From assembly GCA_947458985.1 (NCBI GenBank), contig CANHBA010000011.1, forward strand, positions 1-23,574: a stretch of 23,574 nt of DNA, read 5' to 3'. The DNA is from Flavobacteriales bacterium. Its GTDB lineage: Bacteria; Bacteroidota; Bacteroidia; Flavobacteriales_D; Crocinitomicaceae. A program made the translations under genes and the position numbers. Position 1 is the first letter of the stretch; every line of letters starts with the position of its first letter. A model generated the notes under the pieces. It saw only the letters and a program-made list of their open reading frames with translations, was not told the origin of the DNA and made no database searches. This document shows, piece after piece, positions 1 to 8,379 of the stretch.

Positions 1-7
1 ATCTTTG
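1..7 (+). promoter_or_regulatory. Partial -7 promoter element before HYC_CC_PP gene
   Basis: The first seven bases, ATCTTTG, fit the last seven positions of the Bacteroidota -7 element TAnnTTTG; the first T would lie just outside the window. Exactly 4 nt separate it from the GTG start at 12, the same distance seen before recF, the EamA gene and the methyltransferase gene. The upstream -33 region is not visible. Confidence 0.4.
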
Positions 8-11
8 CGTA

Positions 12-437
12 GTGAAAAGGGTTCTTATTTCTTTACTGATCATCCTCCAACTCGCCTTGCAAATAGGGGTGCCTATCCATAAACACTTCTGTGAAATGGA
101 CGGTGCTTTTGCGTCAGTTCTGGTAAAAGTGGAGCATCAATGCAATGAACCACACACCGACCTCCCTCCTTGTTGTCAGAAAGAACAAACCAAAGACAAC
201 TGCTGTTCCGATGCAATAGAAGTGGTCAAGACCAACCTGGATCAACTTACTTCGGATCAGTCTCATTTTTGTTTTGAGCCTCCTGAAGTAATGGGTTTAC
301 TTCATCCAAGATATAAATTTTGTTTTCAAGGTCAGCTAATCCATACACAGCGTTTCAATTTTGCGCACAAACGCCCGCCTCCTCTATGGCGCTCTGGCAG
401 GCATATCCAAACCTTTCATCAGACCTGGCAAATTTGA
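12..437 (+). CDS. HYC_CC_PP family small exported protein
   Basis: This 141-residue protein starts at GTG and has an N-terminal hydrophobic segment (about residues 4-20) that looks like a signal peptide or membrane anchor. The family signature is visible in order: a HxHFC variant of HYC with H25, F26 and C27, cysteine pairs at C54-C55 and C64-C65, and a proline run at 122-124 near the C-terminus. HYC_CC_PP proteins are small Bacteroidota envelope proteins of unknown molecular function. The next genes downstream are a TonB-dependent receptor and a secreted HMA-domain protein, so a periplasmic metal-binding role is plausible, with the Cys and His residues as possible ligands. That role is an inference. 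The family call rests on motif order only. Confidence 0.75.
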   Translation: MKRVLISLLIILQLALQIGVPIHKHFCEMDGAFASVLVKVEHQCNEPHTDLPPCCQKEQTKDNCCSDAIEVVKTNLDQLTSDQSHFCFEPPEVMGLLHPRYKFCFQGQLIHTQRFNFAHKRPPPLWRSGRHIQTFHQTWQI

Positions 438-483
438 TCAGACTTGAGTTGAATACAACTTTTGTCTCATCAAATTATTGGTC

Positions 484-2154
484 ATGAAATTCCTTTTATT
501 ATTCGCAAGCTTCTTACTGGCTTTACATTTTCAAGCTCAAATTAGGGGCGTGGTGCAGGGAGCAGATTCGCTGCAAACCAAACCGCTCAAAAATGTTAAA
601 ATTACCTTACTTCGTGCAGGCACTACTGTCTATTCGAATGAAGACGGCACTTTTGAAATTTTACTCGGCAAGCAAAGCCCCGATACTTTGCTATTTACCG
701 CTAAAGGCTATCGCCCTGACCGCATGGTCGTGACACGCTCAGACCGTTTTGCCGCACTTCATGTGGTATTGATTTCTGGTCAGTTGGTTCGAGAAATCGT
801 CGTGTCAGGCGGTAAAGACGCTCATGGTATTTCCAAAATGAAAACCTTGCACGTCGAAGAACTGACAAGTGCCGAATTCCGCAAAGCAGCTTGTTGTAAT
901 TTGTCGGAGTCCTTTGAAACCAATGCCACCGTTGATGTCAGTATGGCAGATGCCATATCGGGTGCTAAAAAGATCCAACTCTTGGGCCTAGACGCGGTTT
1001 ATACCCAATTGCAATTCGAGAATATTCCGTTTTTGCGTGGGCTCGAAAGTGCATTTGGCATGAGCGCTATCCCAGGAACTTGGCTAGAGTCCATTCAAAT
1101 TACCAAAGGCACAGGTTCGGTGGTCAATGGCTATGAGTCCATGGCGGGCTTGGTCAATTTAGAATACAAGAAACCCAAAGACATGCCGCTCATGAGTTTC
1201 AATGCGTATCAAAACCGCTTTGGGCGCACCGAGCTCAATCTGCAAAGCGGCCAGCGGCTCTCCGAGCGCTGGTACATGGGGCTTTTCGCCTCGGGCGCTG
1301 CTGTTTATGGTACTCTTGACCACAACCACGATGGCTTTCGGGACCAAGCGCTCTCCAACACCTTCAGTTTATTGCAGCGCTTCAGCTACCAAGGCCCCCG
1401 CATGGAGGCGCAGCTGGGTTTGCAGGCCTACGCCGACGACAAAACTGGTGGCCAAATGAGTTTCAGCAAGCAAAACCCGGTTGGCTATGGCATGGCGCTG
1501 CAGAGTCAGCATCTTTCTGCGTTTTCCAAGACTGGCTTTTTTGGTAAAAAGCCCGGGCAAAGCTTGGGTATTATTGCCAATGTCAAGTTTCAAGACCTCA
1601 ATGGATTTTATGGCTTGCGCAATTTTACAGGCAAAGAAAAGCGCGTCTATTTGAACGTTATTTACGATGATTTTATAGGTAGCGCAGACCATAAAATCAA
1701 GGCGGGCGCCAGCTTTTTAGGTTTGCAAATACAGCAATTTGCCACGCAGCCCAATGGCGCCATGGTGGTCGGGAACACCCGTGCGGAGCTCGTACCGGGT
1801 GTGTTTACCGAATACACCTATTCAGGCAATCGCCTGTCAGCGGTAATCGGTGCGCGCTACGACCAACACAACATCGCGGGTGCGCAGTTTTCGCCGCGCG
1901 CGCATTTCAAGTATGCCCTCACGCCTCAGCTAGACCTCCGCGCTACGGGCGGCCGCGCTTGGCGCTTGCCCAATTATGTCGCAGACAACCTTTCGCTTTT
2001 GGCCAGTTCTAAAGCTTGGGTCACTTCGCCAACGTTGCTGCCCGAGATTTCCTGGAATGTAGGTGCTTCATTGGTGCAAGGCTTTAGTTTCAAAAAACGC
2101 AAGGGCAGCCTCAGTTTGGACGCTTACCACACGCGTTTTCGCAACAACTCGTAG
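484..2154 (+). CDS. TonB-dependent receptor, 5' part (frame broken near 2145)
   Basis: This is the N-terminal part of an outer-membrane TonB-dependent receptor. The ATG at 484 is preferred over the in-frame TTG at 478 because it gives a clean signal peptide (MKFLLLFASFLLALHFQAQ). A carboxypeptidase-regulatory-like domain follows (about residues 22-105), then the plug (about 120-255) with a cysteine pair at C137-C138 in the segment KAACCNLSESFETN, then most of the beta-barrel. The frame stops at TAG 2152-2154, but the barrel continues in another frame to 2660. Restoring one base gives a receptor of about 725 residues, a normal length. The neighbours are an HYC_CC_PP protein and an HMA-domain protein, suggesting metal transport, perhaps copper; the substrate is inferred. 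The break may be a true mutation or a sequencing error. Confidence 0.9.
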   Translation: MKFLLLFASFLLALHFQAQIRGVVQGADSLQTKPLKNVKITLLRAGTTVYSNEDGTFEILLGKQSPDTLLFTAKGYRPDRMVVTRSDRFAALHVVLISGQLVREIVVSGGKDAHGISKMKTLHVEELTSAEFRKAACCNLSESFETNATVDVSMADAISGAKKIQLLGLDAVYTQLQFENIPFLRGLESAFGMSAIPGTWLESIQITKGTGSVVNGYESMAGLVNLEYKKPKDMPLMSFNAYQNRFGRTELNLQSGQRLSERWYMGLFASGAAVYGTLDHNHDGFRDQALSNTFSLLQRFSYQGPRMEAQLGLQAYADDKTGGQMSFSKQNPVGYGMALQSQHLSAFSKTGFFGKKPGQSLGIIANVKFQDLNGFYGLRNFTGKEKRVYLNVIYDDFIGSADHKIKAGASFLGLQIQQFATQPNGAMVVGNTRAELVPGVFTEYTYSGNRLSAVIGARYDQHNIAGAQFSPRAHFKYALTPQLDLRATGGRAWRLPNYVADNLSLLASSKAWVTSPTLLPEISWNVGASLVQGFSFKKRKGSLSLDAYHTRFRNNS

Positions 2155-2660
2155 CCGATCGCGATACCATTTCAAGTTTAGTGGTTTTTAAAAACCTGAG
2201 CAATAACTCTGTAGCGACTGTATTGCAGGCCGAGTTCGCCTACGAGTTGGTGCGCGGCCTCGACCTCCGCTTGGCCTATAAGTTCCAGGATGTGCGTGCA
2301 CTTTATAATGGCAAGTTGCAAAATCAAGTATTGCTGCCGCGCCAGCGCTTTTTTACCAACCTCGCTTACCAAACGCGCAACAAGCGCTGGGAATACGACC
2401 TTACTTATTCGCGCTACAGTGCAGTGCGCTTACCGCATCATGGAATGGGCGCTCCATGGGCACTCCTGAACGCACAAATCACCCGCTCCTGGAAAAAAAC
2501 AGAATTGTACGTAGGTGGCGAAAACTTATTAAATATCACGCAGCACCACCCCATTATGGGTGTAGACAACCCCTTTGGATCCGATTTCGATGCCACCGAA
2601 ATTTGGGCCCCCATTATGGGTTGGAATGTCTATTTCGGACTCAGATATACCTTTAAATAA
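2145..2660 (+). pseudogene. TonB-dependent receptor, 3' part (C-terminal barrel, out of frame)
   Basis: This frame reads from QLVADRDTISSL onward and has no good start of its own. It holds the last barrel strands, including LRLAYKFQDVRALYNGK and the segment VGGENLLNIT typical of receptor C-termini, ending in an aromatic strand (YFGLRYTFK). It continues the protein that begins at 484. The join is clear because the observed bases AACAACTC at 2143-2150 would read N-Q-L in frame as AACCAACTC, and the family usually has an F-x-N-Q-V/L-V-x-D segment here. One C therefore appears to be missing. The TAA at 2658-2660 is followed 19 nt later by the HMA gene. Confidence 0.85.
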
Positions 2661-2679
2661 TTTGATTTAATTCTTGAAC

Positions 2680-3006
2680 ATGAAAAAGCTACTTTTCCTC
2701 CTTTTTATCACTTTGAGCTCTTCGCTTTTTGCTCAAAAACCAGCGCTCGTCAGTATTCAAACCAATGCGCAGTGTGGCGATTGCAAGGACCGCATTGAAA
2801 CCGCCCTCAATCAGACCAAAGGAGTTGTTTACGCCGAACTCAACATGGAAACCAAAGTGGTGGAGGTGAAATACAAAGTGTCTAAAACCGACCCAGCAAG
2901 GCTCCAAAAAGTAGTCACCTCAATTGGTTACGATGCAGATGGTTTCAAAGCAAACCAGGCCGCACAAAAAGCACTGCCGTTGTGCTGTCAGCCGGGTGGG
3001 CATTGA
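2680..3006 (+). CDS. Secreted heavy-metal-associated (HMA) domain protein
   Basis: The ATG at 2680 gives 108 residues starting with a signal peptide (MKKLLFLLFITLSSSLFAQ); an in-frame TTG at 2674 is less likely. One HMA fold follows (about residues 21-95). Its metal-binding motif is QCGDCKDRIE with C32 and C35, and the ferredoxin-like pattern continues with GVVYAELNMETKVVEVKY and a C-terminal helix ending in SIGYDADG. HMA domains bind Cu(I) or other soft metals through the CxxC pair. A second possible site is the C-terminal LCCQPGGH (C102, C103). It lies 19 nt after the receptor gene, so it probably acts as a periplasmic metal carrier or sensor with that receptor. The metal is inferred, not shown. 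Confidence 0.85.
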   Translation: MKKLLFLLFITLSSSLFAQKPALVSIQTNAQCGDCKDRIETALNQTKGVVYAELNMETKVVEVKYKVSKTDPARLQKVVTSIGYDADGFKANQAAQKALPLCCQPGGH

Positions 3007-3630
3007 TTATTCTGAGGAGCCAAGATTGCTGTGGCCAAATGCATAGCCCAGGCCAAAGCCCGCACTCGGATAAAAACCATACGAGCCCATATAGTTCAAT
3101 TGGGTGTGCACGTTGGCTAGCAAACCGAAGCGGCTGTAGTAGGTGAGCTTGCATCCTATGTTGGTGTTGTAGCGAACGGCCTTATCGAGCAGAAAAATAT
3201 CTGTAAAAACATAGGCCAGGCCAAGTGGATTGGCGTAGGCTGAGAGGTCGTAGCGGTAGGCGAGTGGGTAGTGATACGCAATTCCTTCCGGTATGAGCGC
3301 CGTGAGCATGCCCACAGCCAGCGATCCAAAGAAATCGCCGATGGTGTAAGTGTTTTGGGTCAGAAAGCGCGTTACCGGCCCAACAGCAAACAGACTCATG
3401 GGTGCATGTAGGTAATGGTTGGAGTCGTCGAGACTTCCGATGTTGTAATTGTAAAGCAGGCTCCAGCGCGCGTTCAAATGAAGTTCAGCTTGGAGGTTCC
3501 AAGTAGGCTGAAATTGGCCTTGGTAAAGGTTGGTGCCAAGTCCAAAATTCACATCCAGCTTGGAGTAGTCAGATTGAGCCAAGGCCGTGCAATTCAAAAG
3601 CAAAAGAAGGCTGAGAAGTAAAGTTTTCAT
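3007..3630 (-). CDS. Unknown exported beta-barrel-like protein
   Basis: This 207-residue protein has a clear signal peptide (MKTLLLSLLLLLNCTALAQ). The mature part has alternating aromatic and glycine-rich stretches (FGLGTNLYQG, WSLLYNYNIGSL, SAGFGLGYAFGHS) typical of small outer-membrane barrels. I do not recognise a specific family. Its ATG overlaps the TAA of the upstream DUF3078 gene by one base (TAATG at 3628-3632), so the two are probably translated in a coupled way and act in the same envelope process. Its stop codon directly abuts the stop of the HMA gene on the other strand, with no bases between. Function unknown. Confidence 0.75.
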   Translation of the reverse strand: MKTLLLSLLLLLNCTALAQSDYSKLDVNFGLGTNLYQGQFQPTWNLQAELHLNARWSLLYNYNIGSLDDSNHYLHAPMSLFAVGPVTRFLTQNTYTIGDFFGSLAVGMLTALIPEGIAYHYPLAYRYDLSAYANPLGLAYVFTDIFLLDKAVRYNTNIGCKLTYYSRFGLLANVHTQLNYMGSYGFYPSAGFGLGYAFGHSNLGSSE

Positions 3631-4523
3631 TAGCGTTCGATTTTATAAGATAAGCCGATACCAATAACAGATTTGAATTGGGTTCGCGGCCCGATGTTTC
3701 CGTTGGCGTCTGTGATGCGGATGTCGTCGTCGTAGATGAGGTTCCATTGGGCTGAAGCAGAAACCAAAGAATTGACCCTAAAAAGCAGCAAAAGTTCGCC
3801 GTTGACGTCGATGTTTTCTGGATTGTTCAGGTAGTTGCTAAACAACTCCAATTTAGATTTCATTTCGATGTTCTTGGCAACGGGGCGATTGTATTTCATT
3901 TTAAGATAAGCGCCATATTCTTGGCGGTAACGCATGCCGGGGTCTACCCCAAACGAACCTTTTGCACTGAGTGAGTCGTCCAAAACAAAAGTAGATTTGA
4001 TCGCTATAGAGGAGAAGAAAATATTGAAGTTGTCTGACTTGCGGAAGTCGGCACCAAGCGCGAGGTTCATGTAGCCAGGTGCCATGAAGCGCGAAACAGG
4101 AATGGAGTCGTTGGGGTAGGAGTAGCCATTGATACTTTGGGTGCGAAAGCTAGATGCAAAGGTGAGGAAGAAACCTTTCGATAGTTGCATTCCGAAAGTG
4201 CTGGCGAGGTCGAGGCGGTCATCGGTTTTTTGAGCGCCAATGCCTTTGTTGTCGAAGTATTTGATGCCGCCCAAGGCAAAACTGACATCGTTGGTCCATT
4301 TGACGTTGTCTTGGGTGTAATAAGCCGAGGCACTCGCAGAACCAATGATGGATATGTTGTTGCGCCCCCCGGCGTTCCAATTTACAAAAGAAGTTTGAGT
4401 GCCGCTCAAGGAGTACAAGGACTTGAACTTCCAGTAGGAGGTAGAATCTTGTGCGCTGACATGCTGAGCAACGAAAAAGGCAAACAAAAGGTAGAAAAAT
4501 GTGTTACTTTGGTGTCTAGACAT
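3630..4523 (-). CDS. DUF3078 domain-containing envelope protein
   Basis: This 297-residue protein has a signal peptide ending near residue 25 (FFVAQHVSAQ). The mature part opens with SLSGTQTSFVNWNAGGRNN, which matches the W-x-A-G-G hallmark of DUF3078, and continues as beta-strand-rich sequence (FALGGIKYFDN, MNLALGADFRK). It ends in IGIGLSYKIER, an aromatic terminal strand fitting an outer-membrane barrel. DUF3078 proteins are widespread in Bacteroidota and have no settled function. The gene is first in a two-gene minus-strand unit with the barrel-like gene at 3007-3630. It diverges from the DUF3089 gene with only 16 bp between start codons. A perfect TAnnTTTG element lies 8 nt upstream. Confidence 0.85.
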   Translation of the reverse strand: MSRHQSNTFFYLLFAFFVAQHVSAQDSTSYWKFKSLYSLSGTQTSFVNWNAGGRNNISIIGSASASAYYTQDNVKWTNDVSFALGGIKYFDNKGIGAQKTDDRLDLASTFGMQLSKGFFLTFASSFRTQSINGYSYPNDSIPVSRFMAPGYMNLALGADFRKSDNFNIFFSSIAIKSTFVLDDSLSAKGSFGVDPGMRYRQEYGAYLKMKYNRPVAKNIEMKSKLELFSNYLNNPENIDVNGELLLLFRVNSLVSASAQWNLIYDDDIRITDANGNIGPRTQFKSVIGIGLSYKIER

Positions 4524-4531
4524 TTCGATTA

Positions 4532-4539
4532 CAAAAATA
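4532..4539 (-). promoter_or_regulatory. -7 promoter element for DUF3078 gene
   Basis: On the minus strand this reads TATTTTTG, a perfect TAnnTTTG, 8 nt before the ATG of the DUF3078 gene. It fills half of the 16-bp gap to the divergent DUF3089 gene, so its -33 region would lie inside that gene's coding sequence. No clear -33 TTG was identified. Confidence 0.45.
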
Positions 4540-5508
4540 ATGCGTTTTCTAACTCTACTTTTCTTGTTCCTCCCAATTATTTCAACAGGGCTCTATGCAC
4601 AAACCCCAATTGACTACAGCCAAGCACAAAATTGGGCAGCTTTACCTCAACAATTACCGAGCGGTTTAGCGCAACATTGTTCAGATACTTCCTTATGGGC
4701 AAAAGCTGATGTTTTTTATGTCTACCCAACACTCAACACTGCCAACGCTGACAAACGTTGGAATGTACCCCTCGACGACGACAAACAGCGCAGTAAAGTA
4801 CTCCAAACAGCGCTGCCCTTTCAAGGAAGTGCCTTTGTAGAAGCAGGTCGTTTTTACAGTCCTTTTTACCGTTCTGCGCATTTGCGTTCCTATTATGTCG
4901 ACGACCCCAAAGGCAAAGAAGCTTTGGAAATGGCTTATGCCGATGTCCGCGCCGCGTTTGTATACTACCTCGAACACCACAACAATGGCCGACCCATTAT
5001 TTTAGCGGGTCACAGCCAAGGTAGCACGCATTGTGGTTTGCTGCTGCAAGAATTTTTTGATGGCCAACCTTTGCAAAAACAATTGGTAGTGGCTTATTTG
5101 CCGGGTATTGGCATACTTCCTTCCGAGTTGAAACAAATTCCGCTTTTAACGAGGCCGGCCCAAACTGGCGGTTATGTCGCTTGGAATACCTTCAAAAAAC
5201 GCCTGGACCGCAAATCCTATGACAAATGGTACAAGGGCAGGGTTGTGGTGAATCCGGTCACCTGGACCCTCGATTCTCTAGCTACCAAAGAAGCGCACAA
5301 AGGATTTTTGTATTTCGACAACAAGCTTTACGCAGGTCTTTTTCAGACCCATTTAATAGACGGCGCCATCTGGATAGACCGCCCCAAAGGCAAGTTTCTT
5401 CTGATGAGCCTCACGATGCGCAATTACCATATTGGCGATATCAATTTATTTTGGCAAGATATTCGGGAAAATGCCCGTTTGAGGGTTCAAAATTTCAATC
5501 AAAATTAA
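4540..5508 (+). CDS. DUF3089 family secreted alpha/beta hydrolase
   Basis: The ATG at 4540 was chosen because it opens a signal peptide (MRFLTLLFLFLPIISTGLYAQ); an open frame extends upstream to 4501 but would bury that peptide. The product has 322 residues. The DUF3089 pattern is visible: ADVFYVYPT near residue 50, an F-Y-S-P-F-Y-R segment near 107, and the nucleophile elbow ILAGHSQGS with S159. DUF3089 proteins are alpha/beta hydrolases of unknown substrate, probably acting on esters or lipids. The acid and histidine of the triad were not assigned. A near-match TTACTTTG to the -7 element lies at 4504-4511, inside the opposing DUF3078 gene. The gcvP promoter follows just after the stop codon. 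Confidence 0.85.
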   Translation: MRFLTLLFLFLPIISTGLYAQTPIDYSQAQNWAALPQQLPSGLAQHCSDTSLWAKADVFYVYPTLNTANADKRWNVPLDDDKQRSKVLQTALPFQGSAFVEAGRFYSPFYRSAHLRSYYVDDPKGKEALEMAYADVRAAFVYYLEHHNNGRPIILAGHSQGSTHCGLLLQEFFDGQPLQKQLVVAYLPGIGILPSELKQIPLLTRPAQTGGYVAWNTFKKRLDRKSYDKWYKGRVVVNPVTWTLDSLATKEAHKGFLYFDNKLYAGLFQTHLIDGAIWIDRPKGKFLLMSLTMRNYHIGDINLFWQDIRENARLRVQNFNQN

Positions 5509-5509
5509 G

Positions 5510-5517
5510 TACTTTTG
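5510..5517 (+). promoter_or_regulatory. -7 promoter element for gcvP
   Basis: TACTTTTG is a perfect match to TAnnTTTG. It begins 2 bases after the DUF3089 stop codon and lies 23 nt before the gcvP ATG. It suggests that gcvP and bshB1 have their own transcript with a short leader of roughly 18 nt. A TTG at 5479-5481 is too far upstream (28 nt) for the usual -33 spacing. Confidence 0.5.
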
Positions 5518-5540
5518 TAGACCCAAATTCGACACAACAC

Positions 5541-8375
5541 ATGACACCTTTTGAAAGACGCCACATTGGCCCAGGAGCTTCTGAAGAAGCACAAATGTTA
5601 GCAGCAGTTGGCGTACCGTCACTCGCTACGCTCATCGACCGCACCATTCCTGCACAAATTCGCCTCAACCGCGAACTGCGCATAGATGCAGCGCTCTCTG
5701 AGCAAGCTTACCTCGATCACATTTCTGCATTGGGCGCACTCAACAAAGTCAATAAGTCTTTCATTGGCTTGGGTTACCACGAAACCATCGTTCCATCTGT
5801 TATTTTGCGCAACGTCCTCGAAAATCCAGGATGGTATACCGCCTACACGCCTTATCAAGCAGAAATTGCACAAGGGCGTTTGGAGGCTTTGCTCAATTTC
5901 CAAACAATGGTCATTGAACTCACCGGCATGACCATCGCCAATGCTTCCCTTCTAGACGAAGCCACAGCTGCTGCTGAAGCCATGATCATGTTCTACAACT
6001 CGCGCAGCCGTGCCGATATCCAAGCAGGTCGCAATAAATTTTTTGTCGACCAAAACACCTTGCCGCAAAGCATTGACGTCATGAAAGGCCGTGCGCTCAA
6101 TTTAGGCATCGACTTCATCGTCGGCGATGCCAACACACTTGCGCCAGACGCCAGCTATTTTGGGGTATTTGTTCAGTATCCAAACGCAAAAGGCCATATC
6201 CAAGATTGGTCTGCAGCCATCGCTGGCTGGAAAGCAGCAGGTATGCAAGTTGCTGTAGGTGCCGACTTACTTTCACTCGTATTACTCAAGTCACCAGGCA
6301 GTATGGGCGCCGATGTCGTTACGGGTTCTGCCCAACGTTTTGGTGTACCAATGGGCTATGGTGGCCCGCACGCCGCTTTCTTTGCCACCAAAGAAGACTA
6401 CAAGCGCAACTTGCCAGGTCGTATCATTGGCGTTTCCAAAGATGCCGACGACAACCAAGCGTTGCGCATGGCCTTACAAACCCGCGAGCAGCACATCAAA
6501 AGAGATAAAGCTACATCCAACATTTGTACAGCGCAAGCGCTTTTGGCCGTAATGGCATCAATGTATGCAGTATACCACGGCCCAGATGGCGTTCGTGCTA
6601 TTGCTGGTCATGTACATGCTTTAGCCAGTTCAGCAGCAACAAGCCTTCAAAATGCCGGAATTTCCATCGGCTCTACACAGTTCTTTGATACCGTTCATGT
6701 ACAAGGTGTTGATACTTCCAGCATCCGCAGCAAAGCAGAAGCTGCAGGGCTTAATTTCCATTACATTTCAGACAGCGAACTCAGCATTTCTTTTGGCGAG
6801 CCACATACGGATACCGAATTACAAGCGGTGTTGGCCGTGTTTGGTGCTCAAATTCAAGAAGCATCAAGTGCTATTCCAGCCGAATTAGCGCGCACTGAGG
6901 CTGTGCTTTCACACCCAGTATTCAACTCCTATCATTCTGAGTCGCGCATGATGCGCTACCTCAAGCGTTTGGAGAACAAAGACCTTTCTTTGGTTCATTC
7001 CATGATTCCACTCGGTTCTTGCACCATGAAACTCAATGCAGCTTCAGAAATGATGGCCGTCACCAACCCGCAGTTTGCCAACATGCACCCATTTGCTCCG
7101 CTAAACCAAGCGGCCGGCTACCACGCTATGTTTGCACAACTCGCCGAAGACCTCTGTGAAGCTACAGGTTTTGCAGCGGTTTCTTTGCAACCGAACTCTG
7201 GCGCGCAAGGCGAATACGCTGGCCTAATGGTCATCAAAGCTTACCACGAGTCGCGCGGCGATTTCCAACGCAAAAAAATGATCATTCCGTCGTCTGCACA
7301 CGGCACCAACCCTGCATCTGCTGTCATGGCAGGTTTTGAAGTAGTGGTTACCGGCTGCGACGAAAACGGCAATATCGACATCGAAGAATTGCGCACTGTA
7401 GCCACCGACCTCAAAGACGTTCTCGCTGGTATCATGGTCACTTACCCATCTACACACGGTGTTTACGAAGAAGGCATCATCGAAATCACCAGCATCATCC
7501 ACAACAACGGTGGCCAAGTCTATATGGACGGCGCCAACATGAATGCACAAGTTGGCCTAACCAACCCTGGTAACATCGGCGCCGACGTCTGTCACCTCAA
7601 CTTGCACAAAACATTCGCTATCCCACATGGTGGTGGTGGCCCAGGTATGGGTCCGATCGGCGTGGCAGCGCACCTTGCGCCGTTCTTGCCAAGCAATCCA
7701 TTGGTTGCCACAGGTGGCGCACAACCCATCCACGCTATTTCAGCAGCGCCTTATGGCTCTGCACTCATTCTTACCATTTCTTACGCTTACATCAAAATGT
7801 TAGGAGCAGAGGGCTTGCGTCGTTCAACCGAAATCGCTATTCTCAACGCCAACTACATTGCTGCTCGCTTGAAAGGCCACTACGACATCCTATACACGGG
7901 TGCTAATGGTACGGTTGCTCACGAAATGATCCTCGATTGCCGCGACTTCAAGAAAACCGCTGACGTCGAAGTAGCCGATATGGCCAAGCGCCTCATCGAT
8001 TTTGGCTTCCACGCACCAACAGTTTCTTTCCCGGTTGCCGGCACCCTCATGATAGAGCCTACCGAATCCGAAGACAAAGAAGAGCTAGACCGCTTCTGCG
8101 ACGCCATGATCAAAATCCGCGAAGAAATCCGCGAAATCGAAAATGGCCATGCAGACAAACTCAACAACTTGCTCAAAAACGCACCGCACACCGCAGACTG
8201 CATCATCAACAAAAACTGGACTTACCCATACGCACCACAAGAAGCAGCTTATCCGCTGCCTTACTTGTTGGAAGCCAAATATTGGGCGCCAGTTCGCCGC
8301 GTAGACAACGCCTATGGCGATCGCAATTTGATATGTAGCTGTCCAAGCGTAGAAAGCTACGCGCACATTCAATAA
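5541..8375 (+). CDS. gcvP: Glycine dehydrogenase (decarboxylating), P protein of glycine cleavage system
   Basis: This 944-residue protein is the full one-chain P protein. It uses PLP to decarboxylate glycine and passes the aminomethyl group to the lipoyl arm of GcvH. The start at ATG 5541 gives MTPFERRHIGP, the usual beginning; the frame is open further upstream but overlaps the previous gene. The N-terminal half has FIGLGYHETIVPSVILRN and NASLLDEATAAAEAM. The C-terminal half has SMIPLGSCTMKLN and the PLP lysine motif NLHKTFAIPHGGGGPG with K690. Both halves of the internally duplicated enzyme are intact. gcvT and gcvH are not nearby, so the system is scattered. bshB1 follows after 4 nt and is probably co-transcribed. 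Confidence 0.98.
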   Translation: MTPFERRHIGPGASEEAQMLAAVGVPSLATLIDRTIPAQIRLNRELRIDAALSEQAYLDHISALGALNKVNKSFIGLGYHETIVPSVILRNVLENPGWYTAYTPYQAEIAQGRLEALLNFQTMVIELTGMTIANASLLDEATAAAEAMIMFYNSRSRADIQAGRNKFFVDQNTLPQSIDVMKGRALNLGIDFIVGDANTLAPDASYFGVFVQYPNAKGHIQDWSAAIAGWKAAGMQVAVGADLLSLVLLKSPGSMGADVVTGSAQRFGVPMGYGGPHAAFFATKEDYKRNLPGRIIGVSKDADDNQALRMALQTREQHIKRDKATSNICTAQALLAVMASMYAVYHGPDGVRAIAGHVHALASSAATSLQNAGISIGSTQFFDTVHVQGVDTSSIRSKAEAAGLNFHYISDSELSISFGEPHTDTELQAVLAVFGAQIQEASSAIPAELARTEAVLSHPVFNSYHSESRMMRYLKRLENKDLSLVHSMIPLGSCTMKLNAASEMMAVTNPQFANMHPFAPLNQAAGYHAMFAQLAEDLCEATGFAAVSLQPNSGAQGEYAGLMVIKAYHESRGDFQRKKMIIPSSAHGTNPASAVMAGFEVVVTGCDENGNIDIEELRTVATDLKDVLAGIMVTYPSTHGVYEEGIIEITSIIHNNGGQVYMDGANMNAQVGLTNPGNIGADVCHLNLHKTFAIPHGGGGPGMGPIGVAAHLAPFLPSNPLVATGGAQPIHAISAAPYGSALILTISYAYIKMLGAEGLRRSTEIAILNANYIAARLKGHYDILYTGANGTVAHEMILDCRDFKKTADVEVADMAKRLIDFGFHAPTVSFPVAGTLMIEPTESEDKEELDRFCDAMIKIREEIREIENGHADKLNNLLKNAPHTADCIINKNWTYPYAPQEAAYPLPYLLEAKYWAPVRRVDNAYGDRNLICSCPSVESYAHIQ

Positions 8376-8379
8376 ACAC

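Noticed and set aside
2674..2679. TTG at 2674 as start of the HMA gene
   Set aside because: ATG at 2680 gives the expected MKK signal-peptide start.
4501..4539. Upstream extension of the DUF3089 hydrolase to 4501
   Set aside because: It runs into the divergent DUF3078 gene and would precede the signal peptide with unrelated residues.
5226..5540. Upstream in-frame extension of gcvP
   Set aside because: It overlaps the DUF3089 gene and the promoter, and the normal GcvP N-terminus begins at 5541.
7224..7550. A 108-codon frame antisense to gcvP
   Set aside because: It lies wholly inside conserved gcvP coding sequence; its open frame is a by-product of the codon use of gcvP.
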